From Oscarella lobularis (lineage: Eukaryota > Porifera > Homoscleromorpha > Homosclerophorida > Oscarellidae), in contig NC_089184.1 of NCBI RefSeq assembly GCF_947507565.1, forward strand, positions 1,984,001 to 2,048,000: a stretch of DNA of 64,000 nucleotides, written 5' to 3'. The notes under the pieces were generated by a model. The model was not told the DNA's origin and did no database searches. It was given only the letters and a program-made list of their open reading frames with translations. Below are positions 11,241 through 22,127 of this stretch, one piece after another. Each line of letters starts with the position of its first letter. Within the stretch, counting starts at the first letter, position 1. The translations under genes and the position numbers were made by a program.

Positions 11241-13163
11241 TCAATGTTCTCCCTTCACGTAATCGTCAAGAGACTCGTACGGATTTTCCAATTCGCCCAT
11301 TGGAGCTTCTGTTGCGAAATCCGGTGAGACGAAGAGTGGATTTTCTTGTGCTGCCATTCCTTCATACAGCGGGTTCTTGAAACCCGACGAAGACAGCGTT
11401 GCCGCTGTAGCCGGTCGGGGTACGTCATACTTGCTCTGAGTGGGGAACTCAGGCAAATCTGTCGTTGGGTCACTCGCAAACGCCAATTCATCGGTGTTGT
11501 CTTTGACGGACTTCTTTTTCCTCACTCTGACAGAAACAAAAGATATAGTTTTTCAACTAAGAGCTACTTTCTCAGCTCTTTTACCTGACCAGGACAATAA
11601 CCAGAATTATGAAAAAGAGGAACAAAACACCACCGATGGCAGCGACGATAATGGCCCAAAGAGGGAAAGAGGAGCCATGTCCTGAACATTACTTAATTAA
11701 GAACGGCGAGTCTCTTGACGACTCTCACGTACCTGTGCTTCCTTGCGGATCCCTGGTGGGGAGGGGACAGTCTTCACCAATGCAGATTGGAGGACAGTCT
11801 TCACCAATGCAGATTGGAGGACAGTTCTCGCCAATGCAGATTGTAGGGCAGTCTTCTGTTTCTGGATCACAAGGGGGTCGTTCTAAAGCGCGCCTACTGT
11901 TAATCGATTTCAATTTTTCAAGACGTTGCTGTACCTGTCTCGCGCGGTTGCTCGGTGGGTTTCCCTGACGGCGGCTTTCCTGTTTCTCCCGGCTCTCTGG
12001 AGACAAGCGGATTTTTCGTCGGTTTTCCTAAGGCAGGCAAACTTCAGAAAAAGGCGACCGATCTCAGTGACAGATTTACCAGGTTCTCCTGGAGTAGTGG
12101 GAGGAGGTTGCGTGGTTGGCGGTGGCTGTGTGGTCGGCGGAGGAGTCGTGGGATCTGCTCATACGCAATGAAAATGGAAATGTAGACCACAGAGGTAGAA
12201 TCGCCACAACTTACAAAATGAACAGTCGCTGCCAATGCAAGGACACAAGCCCGGTTGACCGCTTAGGCACAAAGGCTCAACGGTCAGATCCGCGGAAGGA
12301 GTGCTCTTGTAAAAGTACTTTCCTGCGAAGAGATTCAGTGGAGCTCGCGCATGCATTCATCATGCATGTACTGACCGCTGTTAGGAATGTCAGAAAGTCC
12401 GCTCACAGATCGTCCTTTCCACGCCAAACGACCGACGGTGACGCTCCTATCCAGCGTAATCCAAGAGAAGCTGGAATTCTGTACAGAAGAACATTTGCTA
12501 TTAATAGAAACTCTCCCACTCAGACATTCTTTTTACCGATTGGAAAACAGCCATATCATCGCCACAGGGAGCCCGTTGAGGAAGAGTTCCGTCGGATTTG
12601 CGCCAGTTTCCAACGCAGCTCCAAGGGTGCGGCTGGATGCCAATGAATTCGTTCACCTAAAGGTAAGCCTCATATGAGAAACGAATCTTTTATGTAGTCT
12701 AGATGTCTTCTGACCGACTGATCTGACACAGCTGAAAGGCCTTCGTCTACGCAGAAACACGTCGTTTTATAGGTACAGCGTACCATAAATATAAATAGTA
12801 CTGACTTTTGCACGTTGTCTCTTTCGACAGCGTGATCTTGGTGGCGGGCGCGAGAGTGAGAGAACCGCCCCTCGGGATGACGAGCTTTTTCAGCGTCACG
12901 TCGCCGTTGATGCGGACGTCAAAGTCGCGGGGCAACGGTTTTCCCTATGCGATTCGTTTGACGTACAGCAGGCGGTTAAATGGTGTAACGGCTACATTGT
13001 AAGTTTGAGGCGGCTTGATTTCCACCGTTTCGGCCGAGCACGGTGTTCGACCGAGGACCCAGTTGTTTGGATTGTTCCAAACGGACGTGCGAGTCCAGAA
13101 CAACACGTCTCCGGTCGCTACGGCCGTCGAAAGGAGAAGAACGAGGAGGGAACTCGGCGACAT
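11241..13163 (-). CDS. amnionless-like receptor, copy B
   Basis: Eleven in-phase exons, 456 aa: 12996-13163, 12806-12944, 12715-12746, 12537-12656, 12376-12478, 12215-12322, 12080-12154, 11935-12027, 11733-11882, 11585-11681, 11241-11526. I chose the Met at 13163, which makes exon 1 168 nt, as in copy A; an upstream in-frame Met at 13193 is possible. Domains are as in copy A, with an enlarged stalk: a Thr/Pro-rich exon, a Lys/Pro-rich exon, and an exon with three near-identical copies of a CPPICIGED-type nonapeptide. The tail has GFKNPLY, ENPLF and ENPYE, so three NPx(Y/F)-like motifs. It sits tandemly between copies A and C. Probable endocytic co-receptor. Confidence 0.82.
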
Positions 13164-13273
13164 TCTCGAATGGTACGGCACGCGACCTGACAAGTAAAAG
13201 CCCCCGTATCACACTTTGTCCTGTTCAGCAAGAGATGACAAAAGCGCAAACGTCTGTTTGGGCGAAGCCTAGC

Positions 13274-14931
13274 CTACGCAATCGGGAGACCGTCTTCGTC
13301 GAATTTCCCATCGGCAGCGTCGTAGAGTCCATCGGCATCGTTGGCATAGATTTTTGCATCGGCAGCGTCGTACGTTGGATTTTCGAAACCTCCGGTGCTG
13401 TCTTGGGCAGAATACGTCGGATTATGAGTTTCGACGCTTAGGGCGGCATCAGACGTGTCAAAGCGGTACGCGGCCACTCCGCTCCCCAACGATGCCGCAT
13501 TCCGGTGTTTTTTATTCCTGCAAAAACGTTCGGCTTACTGTGATATTCGTGGAGCCTCTCCAGCTCCTTGTCCTTTTTGCTTTTTGTGATAAATTAGCAG
13601 AAAGCGAAAGGAGCTGGAGACAGGCTATTGACACTTTACCTCCAGTAGAATATAATGACTAGGGTAAGTGCCGCGAAAGCGAGCACTCCTGCAACCACGG
13701 CGACAATAATTGGCCATATGGGAAAGCTACTGCCTGTTTCAATTGACATTAGTCGGCGTGTGAGATATCTCTTATCGTTTGTTACCTGTACTCTGTCCAA
13801 CGTTTCCTGCGCAAACCGAAATCTTCGGATCACACGGAGACGCTAATTGGCACATTGGTAGATAACAATCAAACGTGTACCGAATTTTTACGTACGTGAT
13901 ACCGACGGTGGCCCACTAGTAAACGGATCTGCGTAGGGATCACGTACAGTAAAGAATTTTGACAAACGCTTTTTGCTTACAGAAAGAGCAGTCACTTGTT
14001 GTGCAGACACATTTGTCCGGCTGATTTGCCTTACAGGTCGAATCTACCGCGAGGCTAGCAGACTCACCGGCATTGACAAAGTATCGATCTAATTGTTTGT
14101 TTAATTATATAAGCGTTTTCATTAAGCGTACGGATGATCGATCGTTTTCATACCGTATGAGGATATCTCCTGCACCGACTGTATTGCGCTTCCCATCCAT
14201 TCGAGCTCCGCGACGGATATTTGCGATTTGAGGGAAATCCAGGAGTAAGCGTTTCCCTATAAAAATCTCTCGCATAGACTCTTTCCTCGCGTAAGCACGA
14301 GCCGTTTTACCGGTGGAAACACGACCTTGTCCGCGGCGCAAGGCGGTCGCGACGGCACGCTGCTGTCTTCCTTCCTCCAATTGTTCGCGCATTCCCACGG
14401 ATGTGGCTGAACCCCCATGAAGGACGCGACCTAAACCCCAAGTTTATTCGCTAAAATCGTCGGTCCGGTCGGCTCGATCGAAAATCGTACGGCATTTGGT
14501 GCAGTTTCCAGTCCTAGTAGATCTGCCCCAACGAAAAAGATTTAAACGAACTAAACGCTTGCTTATAGGTAGTGTTTTTTCACCTTGGCACCGATCTTTC
14601 TTTGAAAATTTAATGCTGACTCCTTTCCCTAGTTTCAACGTCGCTCCGGTTGGCAACCGAAGTCCTTTCAGCGTGACACTCACATCGGCTTTGACGACAA
14701 ACTTTGCTCCCTATCAGAGAGCGACGAATCGTGGCAAATAGCAAACCGATTGCTAGAGTCGATTGATACCTTCTGCTCGTCAGGCAATTGAAATCGAACG
14801 GTTTCGGGAGCGCATGGAAGCCGAGATGCGGCCCAGCTCTTTGCGTTTCCCCAATTGGAATTTGGTTGCCATGTCAGCACGTCAGCCGATGCCGTCGTGG
14901 CAAGCGCGAAGAGCAAGGTAAGCGTAAACAT
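13274..14931 (-). CDS. amnionless-like receptor, copy C
   Basis: The exon plan matches copies A and B: signal-peptide exon 14770-14931 (Met at 14931, following which FTLTLLFALATTASA is a good signal), 14584-14710, a 32-nt exon, then exons matching the W-ECANNW...PPCAADKVVFPP block, the SWISLKSQ block, the Cys-rich block, a short stalk, a TM helix (about 13650-13740) and the tail exon ending at 13274. The tail has HNPTY and GFENPTY motifs plus two DAAD-type repeats. Copy C is the most divergent of the three. An in-frame Met at 15012 exists upstream but adds a non-signal leader. Its start lies just downstream of the FEM1 stop. Endocytic receptor by family; ligand partner (a cubilin) not in the window. 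Confidence 0.78.
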
Positions 14932-15079
14932 GACGACCCACTTCTCGAAGTACTGAATGACGCCCACCGAGAAGCAGCCAATGAACGAGCGACAGTAACG
15001 TGTGACGTTCACCCGACTAAAAATCCCACGCAGTGACGTACATACTCGTTCGAATAGAAAAAATCCATATACAGACTCT

Positions 15080-17074
15080 TTAGAAAAGATCTACAAATTG
15101 AGCTAATTTCAACGGCAATTCATCATAATAATCAAGTCCGGAATCGACGACGGCCGCAGCGGAAATATCCTGGAGACGTAGACGGCGACGGCGCCGCAAC
15201 GCAGCGACAACTTCCTCGTTGCCGCCGTCGACGGCATACGCGAGCGCAGTCCGACCGCAAACGTCGCGCGCTTCGGTGACGGCACCGGCGTCGACGAGCA
15301 CGTCGATGACGCGTCGAACTCGATCGGCACCGCCGTTTTCCGCGCTACGACGCGAGTGTCGAAGCGCCGCGTGGAGCGGCGTTCGACGGCACGCGTCGAC
15401 GGCGTTGACGACGGCGCCGCACGAGAGCAAAAACGCTACGACGTCCGGACACGGAAACGGATAGGCGCACTCGCAATATTCGAGCAGTTTCGTTGTCGAC
15501 GGTTGAACGGCGAGATGAAGAAGAGTCTCCTCCGCGTCGTTCGCCGGACACGAAGCGACGACGGCGCAACCGAGATCGTAGAGTCGTCGCCTGTCGTCGG
15601 GTGACGCCGCCTGACGTCCGTCACGTATGAATTGCATCCAAACGCCGGCTAGATGGAGAAAGATACGTCCGATTCGAAAGGCCTTTTCCGGTAGACGAGC
15701 GTCGACGCATCGATCCAGTTCGACGCGCGTCATTTCGGCGATCTCGCGCACGTACGTGCCGCGCGCGTAGCTGTCGTGAACGAGCATGTGATTGAGCACT
15801 TCGCCGCAGGATCCGGCCGTGAGAAAGATGTTGTCGTGACCGGACTCGAAGCCGCGTATCTGGATGTCCAACGAGTAGGCCCACAGTTGCATGCAGCGCT
15901 GAAAGTCGCCGCGATCGGCGTACATTGCGCCGCGATGGCGCACGTAGTAGGCCGTGTCCGGATGGCTGATGCCGAGCACGCGTTCGCGTATGACCAACGC
16001 GAGCATCTCCAACATTTCGGGATCGGCGGCGACGGAGGCGATTAACGAATCGCGGCATCGTATATCCTGCATGTTGAGATAGACGGGATTGGGTGGAGGC
16101 GACGACGGCGGCGGCGGCGGCACGCTGCTATCGCCACGCAATAGTATCGCTTCGATCCAACAATCGATCGCCGCCGAAACATTACGATTCTTGTCAACGT
16201 AGGCGGCGCCGAGGAGCTCCAACGCTTCCGCCTCTTGCGCTCGCGTAAACGACATTTGCTTGTGACGTCGAAAATAGCTGACCATTTTCGCCTGACCGAC
16301 GGCGGCAGCGGACAGCATCGGACTCATGTCTCCCGATCCCGATTTCCATTGAGCGCCAGCACGAAGAAGAGCTTCGACGATGGGTATGCTGCCGGCTTCG
16401 GCGGCGTCGTGCAACGCCGTATTACCGCGCAGCTTGCTCTGCAGATTGACGTCGGCACCGCATCGTATGAGATACGAGACAATTTTCTCGCGCTGCTTAT
16501 AGCAGGCAATCATCAGCGGCGTGTGTCCGTACTTGTTGGGCATGTTCACGTCGGAGCCGTGACTGCGGAGCACTTTGACGACGTTCAGATGACCGTCGTA
16601 GCAGGCGGCGCGCAGCGGCGTCGAACCGGAACTCGTCCGATGCGTTATGTCGGCACCGGCTTTGATGAGACACTTGGCGATGTCGTAGTGACCGCAGGCG
16701 GCTGCCGTCCACAGGGCGGCGGCACCGTCGATGTCTTCTTTCGAAAACGATACCGAGCCCGTTTGTTCAATGTCGAGACCGGACGAGATGAGCGTCAGGA
16801 GGTAGGCGACCACTTTGGCGCTGTTGTGACGACAGGCGAGGACGAGGGGCGGGCAATTGTCGTACGGGTGATTGAGAATTTTTTGCAGGTGCTCCTTTAT
16901 GATTGGTCGACGGAGTTCGCTTTCGATTTCGCGCACCGCGTCGATTTTTGCCGCTTCGTGTATGAGACGCGCCGAATGGGCGAGCTCCGCTTCGAGCACT
17001 TCCTGTCGGAGGTGAGCCATTGGCGATTGGAGTCGAGGGCGGCGGCGATGTAGAGGCGATTTACTTGTCGCCAT
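15080..17074 (-). CDS. FEM1-type ankyrin-repeat substrate receptor
   Basis: A single uninterrupted 664-aa frame, close to the usual FEM1 length (about 620-670). Ankyrin repeats are visible from about residue 70 to 270 (for example STPLRAACYDGHLNVVKVL, GHTPLMIACYKQREKIVSYL, GNTALHDAAEAGSIPIVEAL), followed by a helical middle region (EALELLGAAYVD..NRNVSAAIDCW) and two more C-terminal ankyrins (RTPLHAALRHS, GRTALAYAVDGG). This order is diagnostic for FEM1A/B/C, substrate receptors of CUL2-RING ubiquitin ligases that read C-terminal degrons. An intronless gene among intron-rich neighbours suggests an old retrocopy or intron loss. The opposite strand is also open for long stretches because of GC-rich third positions; those frames are shadows. 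Head-to-head with ERLEC1. Confidence 0.92.
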   Translation of the reverse strand: MATSKSPLHRRRPRLQSPMAHLRQEVLEAELAHSARLIHEAAKIDAVREIESELRRPIIKEHLQKILNHPYDNCPPLVLACRHNSAKVVAYLLTLISSGLDIEQTGSVSFSKEDIDGAAALWTAAACGHYDIAKCLIKAGADITHRTSSGSTPLRAACYDGHLNVVKVLRSHGSDVNMPNKYGHTPLMIACYKQREKIVSYLIRCGADVNLQSKLRGNTALHDAAEAGSIPIVEALLRAGAQWKSGSGDMSPMLSAAAVGQAKMVSYFRRHKQMSFTRAQEAEALELLGAAYVDKNRNVSAAIDCWIEAILLRGDSSVPPPPPSSPPPNPVYLNMQDIRCRDSLIASVAADPEMLEMLALVIRERVLGISHPDTAYYVRHRGAMYADRGDFQRCMQLWAYSLDIQIRGFESGHDNIFLTAGSCGEVLNHMLVHDSYARGTYVREIAEMTRVELDRCVDARLPEKAFRIGRIFLHLAGVWMQFIRDGRQAASPDDRRRLYDLGCAVVASCPANDAEETLLHLAVQPSTTKLLEYCECAYPFPCPDVVAFLLSCGAVVNAVDACRRTPLHAALRHSRRSAENGGADRVRRVIDVLVDAGAVTEARDVCGRTALAYAVDGGNEEVVAALRRRRRLRLQDISAAAVVDSGLDYYDELPLKLAQFVDLF

Positions 17075-17235
17075 ACGATCCTTGCAAGACGGGGCCCCTC
17101 CTGTCTATCTTTCGAAGAAATCCAACGAAAGGTTGCCGCACTTCGCTGATACTTTGTTCTCAAAGACTTTCAGTGTGTACGAAGGAAAGCAGGGAAAAGA
17201 ACGATCATGGTTAGCGCGCGCCTCACCCAAGAGCC
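17075..17235. promoter_or_regulatory. putative bidirectional promoter, FEM1 / ERLEC1
   Basis: Only 161 bp separate the two divergent start codons, so both promoters must sit here or overlap the 5' coding parts. No TATA box is obvious. A partial inverted pair lies at its right end (GATCATGG near 17203-17210 and CCATGATC near 17233-17240). Confidence 0.45.
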
Positions 17236-19289
17236 ATGATCGCTCTTTTCTTCGTTTTGTCCTTCCACTTTTCGCTAGTCGGTGCTGTCTTCGATCCCTA
17301 TCAAGACAACGCTCACTACGAAATTTTATGGCCGGGCTCTGTATCTAAGTCGTCACTGGCAAGTCATCGCGAATTGCGCTTTCTACAGGAAAGATTGCCT
17401 TTTTCAACAGCCGCAGGCCGGTTCATTTGTTGTAAAAACGGCCCAGAAGGAACGATATAGATGTTTTCTGCCCCGGGACGCTTCGAATGACGAGGTAGCC
17501 GAGAGAAAAGACAGGAGCGACTAGTCTAGATAAGAAACGATCTTGGACAGAATGACAACGCGGAGCAAGAATCAGACGCCGGCCCCGATCCGGAACTTTT
17601 GCTTCAGAGTCTGTACGATCAAAAGGAGTGCTCCTATAGGGTACGCATTCCTAGTACTGTAGAACACTTCATCATAATTGTTTCTTTCACAAAGCTCGAA
17701 TCGTACTGGAATTACGAGCTGTGTCACGGCAACTACGTAAAACAGTATCACGATGATCCTGGACCGGACGGAGCGAAGGCAAGTTGATCGGCGTACTAGG
17801 ATCCAATCACTGATGAAAAATGGATAGGGCAAAGGGTCGGTTAGGCGTAAGCAATACTATCTTGGATACCTAAAAAAGACGGAAGGTTTGTGTGATTGGA
17901 GAATTTCTGAGTTGTGTCGTTGAATGAATTGTTTTCTCTTTAGGTGTTCAACCTCTCGAGTCTCCTCCTGTAAAAGAGCAAAAGGTTCCTACCGTGAATC
18001 TGGAAGGAAAGGATTATCCGTATTTTGCTGTGAATTACGTTGACGGGACTCTTTGCGATTTGGACAACAAAGGGAGACGGACCAGAGTTCTCTACATATG
18101 TCATGAACAGGGTAGAAACGAGGTAACCGCTTGCCTGAGTTAATTAATTAATATGATGTTCACTATCTATATGAGTCTTTTCCTAGATTGTCTTGCTTCG
18201 CGAGACGTCAACGTGCGAATATGAAGCCATTGTTGAAACTCCAGTTCTGTGCCCGAATCCAGCTTACAGGCAATTGAAGCGGACTTCTGTTCCTTTTTTC
18301 ATTTCTTCATTCTTAGGCTGAATGAGGATCCGTTGCACCATATTCATTGTCATTCTTTGGGTGATTCACCTTCTTATCCTCGTCTCTATAGTGACCACGT
18401 TGCTCTTGGAATGTCCGCGGACGACGTAAGTGCCTAAAAATTAAGTTTGGGAGTTTCTGACGCGTTGGACGAAAGGGCTCTACCGATTTTGACGCACCTG
18501 TTCAGGCTTCTCCCTACGTTGAACCAGCACCAAGAGCTACACCAGATGCTGGGCCTATATTGAGGCAGTTCTTAGAAGGAACGTATTGTCTGAGAGGAGT
18601 GAGTTATCATTATAGCGATTAGTGTATGATTATGATTCATCTATAGGGACGTGGATGGTGGCACTATGAATTCTGCTATCAGCAACATGTCAAGCAATAT
18701 CACGTGGTATGATTTGCAGTCGCGATTTGGCTTTGCTTCTAGGCGCAGCGATATTTGTCTTAGGCAAGAGACGGCCAAGTTGACGTTTTCTTAGGGTACT
18801 GGGATGAAGAAGTAAGCCCTTAGTTAGTATGACAAATTGAAAACGAATTATATTAGACTCATACAAATTGGTTTCGCCAAAACATCAAGAAGAAACGAGC
18901 CTCTAAAAAGTAACTTAGAATTTTTAATTGATCTTTTTCAATTTAATTAATTACGTCTAGCAACGTTGTGCATTACTACAGTGAAGGAGACGTGTGTGAT
19001 CTAACAAAGAAACCTCGTAATGTTCAAGTCAGACTTCGGTTAGATCGAAGATGGTCCATTTGTTTGTTTAATTAATATTTTTTTCTGATTTAGATGCATT
19101 CGAGAAGGAAGTATGAGCCAAGTGTCTATTTACTTAGAAGAGCCAAGGCCCTGCGAATACATTCTTACTGTAAGGAAGAAATCTTAGCAAGTTTTAGAAA
19201 CATAGTCTGCTTGTACCTAGGTGGAAGCAACATTACTCTGCTCTCTTGTTGATTCAGCCGACGAGGATGGCCTATTTGCAGTGGACTAA
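17236..19289 (+). CDS. ERLEC1: endoplasmic reticulum lectin 1 (erlectin/XTP3-B), two MRH domains
   Basis: About 14 short exons from ATG 17236 (signal peptide ALFFVLSFHFSLVGA) to TAA 19287-19289; AATAAA follows at 19295. The first MRH domain is split over exons with CSYR, the SYWNYELCHGNYVKQYH motif, YYLGY, GTLCDLDNKGRRTRVLYIC and STCEYE..VETPVLCPNP. The second has GTYCLRGGRGWWHYEFCYQQ, VFLGYW, EGDVCDLTKKPRNVQVRLRC and PCEYIL...LLCSL. Two MRH domains in this order distinguish ERLEC1 from OS-9, which has one. The protein recognises trimmed N-glycans on misfolded ER proteins and hands them to the HRD1-SEL1L ERAD complex. The exon 1-2 junction is not resolved. Two introns appear to use GC donors (17780 and about 18289). 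A truncated copy of the exon at about 17944-18122 occurs at 21904-22127. Confidence 0.88.
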
Positions 19290-19455
19290 ACAGCTAATAA
19301 AAATGATTTAAGAATTCTTTTATTGTCATGCAAAAGCAGTCCGTTTCCACGAGCGGTCTGGATTGAGCATGCAAATGTCATCAAAATTAGAATGGGAGAG
19401 GAGTGCTCAGGCAAGGATTGTGTTTGCTGGGGTGGATGGGTTGGACGTACTTATG

Positions 19456-19482
19456 ACGTCAGCTCCCCCCCCCCCCCCCCCC
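19456..19482. repeat. poly-C homopolymer run
   Basis: A run of about 27 pyrimidines, nearly all C, in an otherwise ordinary stretch. Its length is likely to be uncertain in the assembly. It breaks up the frame at 19323-19607, which I do not consider coding. Confidence 0.8.
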
Positions 19483-19554
19483 CGCCCGAAGTGATCGCGG
19501 CTTTAGATGGTCGCGCTAAAAAAAGGAAAGACAAAAAGAAAAAACTAGCACTCG

Positions 19555-19652
19555 CTGGGAATCGAGCAGGGGACGCATCAGGTGCACCGCGTTGCCTGCA
19601 TCGTTGAGCCCTGTGAGCACCCCCCTGCCCGTTGAGCTACCGCGACCCACCC
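19555..19652 (-). mobile_element. tRNA-like / tRNA-derived SINE-like element
   Basis: Read on the minus strand, the sequence starts GGTGGGTCGCGG and has an A-box-like TAGCTCAACGGG (plus 19627-19640) and a B-box-like GCTCGATTCC (plus 19558-19567) about 65 bp apart, the spacing of an RNA polymerase III type 2 promoter. The T-arm does not fold well and there is no clean acceptor stem, so a functional tRNA is unlikely; a tRNA-derived SINE head or tRNA pseudogene fits better. A purine-rich tract lies at 19514-19546. Confidence 0.4.
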
Positions 19653-19904
19653 TGCGTAGGAGCCGATATCACATGCTCTTAACTACATTATTACCGTGAC
19701 TCTAAGCCGTTGATAACCGGTCACAGTACGGTGACTCTAGCCACTGCGTTCTGATAAACCGATGAGTGGCACGCGAACAATAGTAGGCGCAAGCACTTTT
19801 GTAAGTTTGTATTTCAATATATTTCAATGTATCAACAGTACTGAGGCCTGAAACAATAGAACGTCACAGAATCGAATAATTTGTAAATTTTGATGGGCGG
19901 GCGA

Positions 19905-20303
19905 TTATTTTCGAGACTTGTAAAGACGCAAGCCCCTGACAATGTAATCTTGAAGAAGTCCGTCGCAAAATAAGCTGTAAAATGACCTATATGACTTACA
20001 GAATCCTGTGCCTCCGCCAATTAAGGCAGCTCCTACGCCGACTCCCAGAATTCCCATTGCCATCATGACGATTGCTGTCGGCGAGCGAAGGGTTTCATGG
20101 CCACGTTTTTCGCCGAGCGTGTTGGGTTTCAAGTTCTCGCTCGCCTTCTCGAACGACTTTCCGAGAGACTCGGTTGAATTCCCTAAGTTCTCGCTTGCTT
20201 TCTCGAACGAGTTCCCTAAATCCTTCAGTCCGTTTTCGGCAACGCGCGACCTAGAAAACTTGAGGACAGCGTGGTTTAGTTCGAAGTACGAAATTGAGCC
20301 CAT
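19905..20303 (-). CDS. small membrane protein with amphipathic repeats (paralogue 1)
   Basis: Met at 20303 (MGSISYFELNH) opens a frame of about 132 residues, and an in-frame Met at 20351 is also present. Two near-copies of an SLGKSFEKASENL-type segment of about 18 residues form an amphipathic helix. They are followed by a Gly/Ala-rich transmembrane segment (MMAMGILGVGVGAALIGG) and a Cys-containing tail (LFCDGLLQD). A paralogue in opposite orientation lies at 22470-22852. No known family recognised. An intron with donor GTAAGT inside the codons after the TM cannot be excluded, because a second frame there is also open in both copies. Confidence 0.45.
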   Translation of the reverse strand: MGSISYFELNHAVLKFSRSRVAENGLKDLGNSFEKASENLGNSTESLGKSFEKASENLKPNTLGEKRGHETLRSPTAIVMMAMGILGVGVGAALIGGGTGFCKSYRSFYSLFCDGLLQDYIVRGLRLYKSRK

Positions 20304-20359
20304 TTGAGAGAGACAGAGACTGCGAGCTAGGACTGCTGCGAAGTGGTGCACGCTAAGGG

Positions 20360-20983
20360 TCTGCGCATGCAGTGGCTGCTCTTACGGATACGTGCCGGTT
20401 GACGGTTGTGCCTATTGTGTTATGCCTGTTTGCCTATTGTAAATGTTGTTTCTGTTGTACATGTATCTGTTGTATCTGTTGTGGGTATATTCCGCCTAAC
20501 TGCCAATATGGTGCAGCTGCTGCTCAGGATTTTAATGTGCAACATCCATGTGCAACATTAATCGTAAGACAATATAATGACTTTCAATTTAGGAGACAGC
20601 TACAGATTTATCAGACAGAATTGCACATGCACTCTCACTGTTCAGAAGATTGAAATATACACAAAGTGCGCCTATTGTTTGCATTCATGGGCGATACCTT
20701 CGAACCATAATTCTATGGAACTCGCCGCCGCCGACGAAATCGTCGCCGAGTCCCTTAGCCATGTACGACTTGGAAATCGACGACGTCTCTAAACTCTGAT
20801 TCACTGTGACAAAATGGCCTTGTTCAGCAATTCCTTGGGAAAATGTCAGCGAGATTATCATCTCAGTTCTCTTTTTCAATTGCAGGAAATATTTCTGACG
20901 TTATGAGCCGAGTCACGTGTTTTACTATTTCCGGGGACTCGAGTCACGTGAATGCTACTCCAAGCTCCTTCAAGGGCCAGCCA
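20360..20983. other. intergenic sequence with TGT-rich tract; start of duplicated block
   Basis: 20390-20490 is rich in TGT repeats and yields a Cys-rich open frame that I judge non-coding. From about 20695 the sequence is recognisably related to 23340-23640 (shared TTCTATGGAACTCGCCG, then both lead into the Roco-type first exon), so this is the left part of a segmental duplication. Confidence 0.5.
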
Positions 20984-22127
20984 CGATGACTGCGAGTAGT
21001 CACGACGACCACAGCGTTCTGTTCGAAATGATCTACGACAACAATCACACTTGCCTGGACATGTATCTTCGACGCGAATCAATCGACGTGAACTCGATGG
21101 CAGTGAGTCGCGACGGCAAATCGCTCGTTCACGTCGCCGCTGAACTCGACGACTCCGAGTGCTTGCGCGTGCTGCTAAGCGCCGGAGGTAAGCGACAAGA
21201 GCACAATCGAGGTTCAAACTAAAGTTTTCGCGTTCTGACGCAGCGAACAAGAACGCGGCAGCAAGTTTGAAGCACAACGGAAACGTAAGACGATATGGAG
21301 TTGGAGAGAGGATTCAGAGAAGCAGCTCGTGCCGGCGTAATTTTCGTTTTAGCGCCGCCTCCGCCACTATAATTTTCACAGTATTTGTTGAAAACGAAGA
21401 TCTTTTTATATAGAATTAGATAGTGCGGAGTGATGCAGTCATTAGGATAACACTTGAGGCGGAGGCCTTTGCAACGGTTTTGACGCTGCTAGAGGCTATA
21501 GGAAGGCGTAAATCCGGTGTGGCTGTAAAGGGCCGTGCATGTGAAAGTAGACTTAACCTTTGTGCACGAAAATGAACCGCAAAGTTTCCTTAGGGTTGTG
21601 ACCATCCCTAATTAACCCTTTTAGATGGAGGGTACAATGAAACCGAAGCTATTTACTAAAGCCATTACCACAGTACTACTTGATGTGTTGTCGTTTCAGA
21701 CTCCTCTTCACATAGCCGCTGCGAATAAAAGCAGTCTTTGCTCTTGGACTACGGAGCTTCGGCGAGAAAGAAGAATTCGCTCGGGCAGACGCCGCCGTCA
21801 GGTCCGGCAGCGTTGATTGCATAACGTTCCTGGCTCAAGTCCGAAGAGCGGAAAAGCGAAGAAGTCGAGACATCAAGGAATTGCTGTTCTCTTTCTAGTA
21901 TCCGTGATGGAAGGTTTGTGTGCCCTGGAGAATTTCTGAGTTGTGATGTTGAATGGATATGTTTCTCTTGGGTGTCTTCTTCTGTAAAAGAGAAGAAGGT
22001 TTTGACCGTAAATCTGGAAGGAAGGGATTATCCATATTTTGCTGTGAATTACGTTGACGGGACTCTGCGATATGGACAACAAAGGGTAGAAAGACCAGAG
22101 TTCTCTATCTATAATGTGACAACGTGA
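20984..22127 (+). pseudogene. chimeric pseudogene: 5' exons of the Roco kinase joined to an ERLEC1 exon
   Basis: Copies of the first three exons of the downstream Roco gene: exon 1 (20985-21187, MTASSHDD start), exon 2 (about 21243-21284) and exon 3 (from about 21701). The intervening introns are almost identical to those at 23850-24362. Exon 3 carries at least two short deletions relative to the intact gene (after AGTCTTTGC, and where the intact copy has TTTCGACG), which shift the frame. Near 21900 the homology switches to ERLEC1: an intron end and the exon encoding NLEGxDYPYFAVNYVDGTL, diverging after GTL. Intron sequence is retained, so this arose by DNA-level duplication and not by retrotransposition. 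A short truncated transcript is possible, but I call it a pseudogene. Confidence 0.7.

Noticed and set aside
16235-17053. 272-codon plus-strand ORF opposite FEM1
   Set aside because: It is the antisense of ankyrin codons with biased third positions; no domain and no splice logic.
19323-19607. 94-codon ORF through the poly-C run
   Set aside because: Its proline run comes from the homopolymer, and it overlaps the tRNA-like element on the other strand.
20372-20653. Cys-rich 93-codon ORF
   Set aside because: Arises from a TGT-rich tract; no paralogue, signal or splice evidence.
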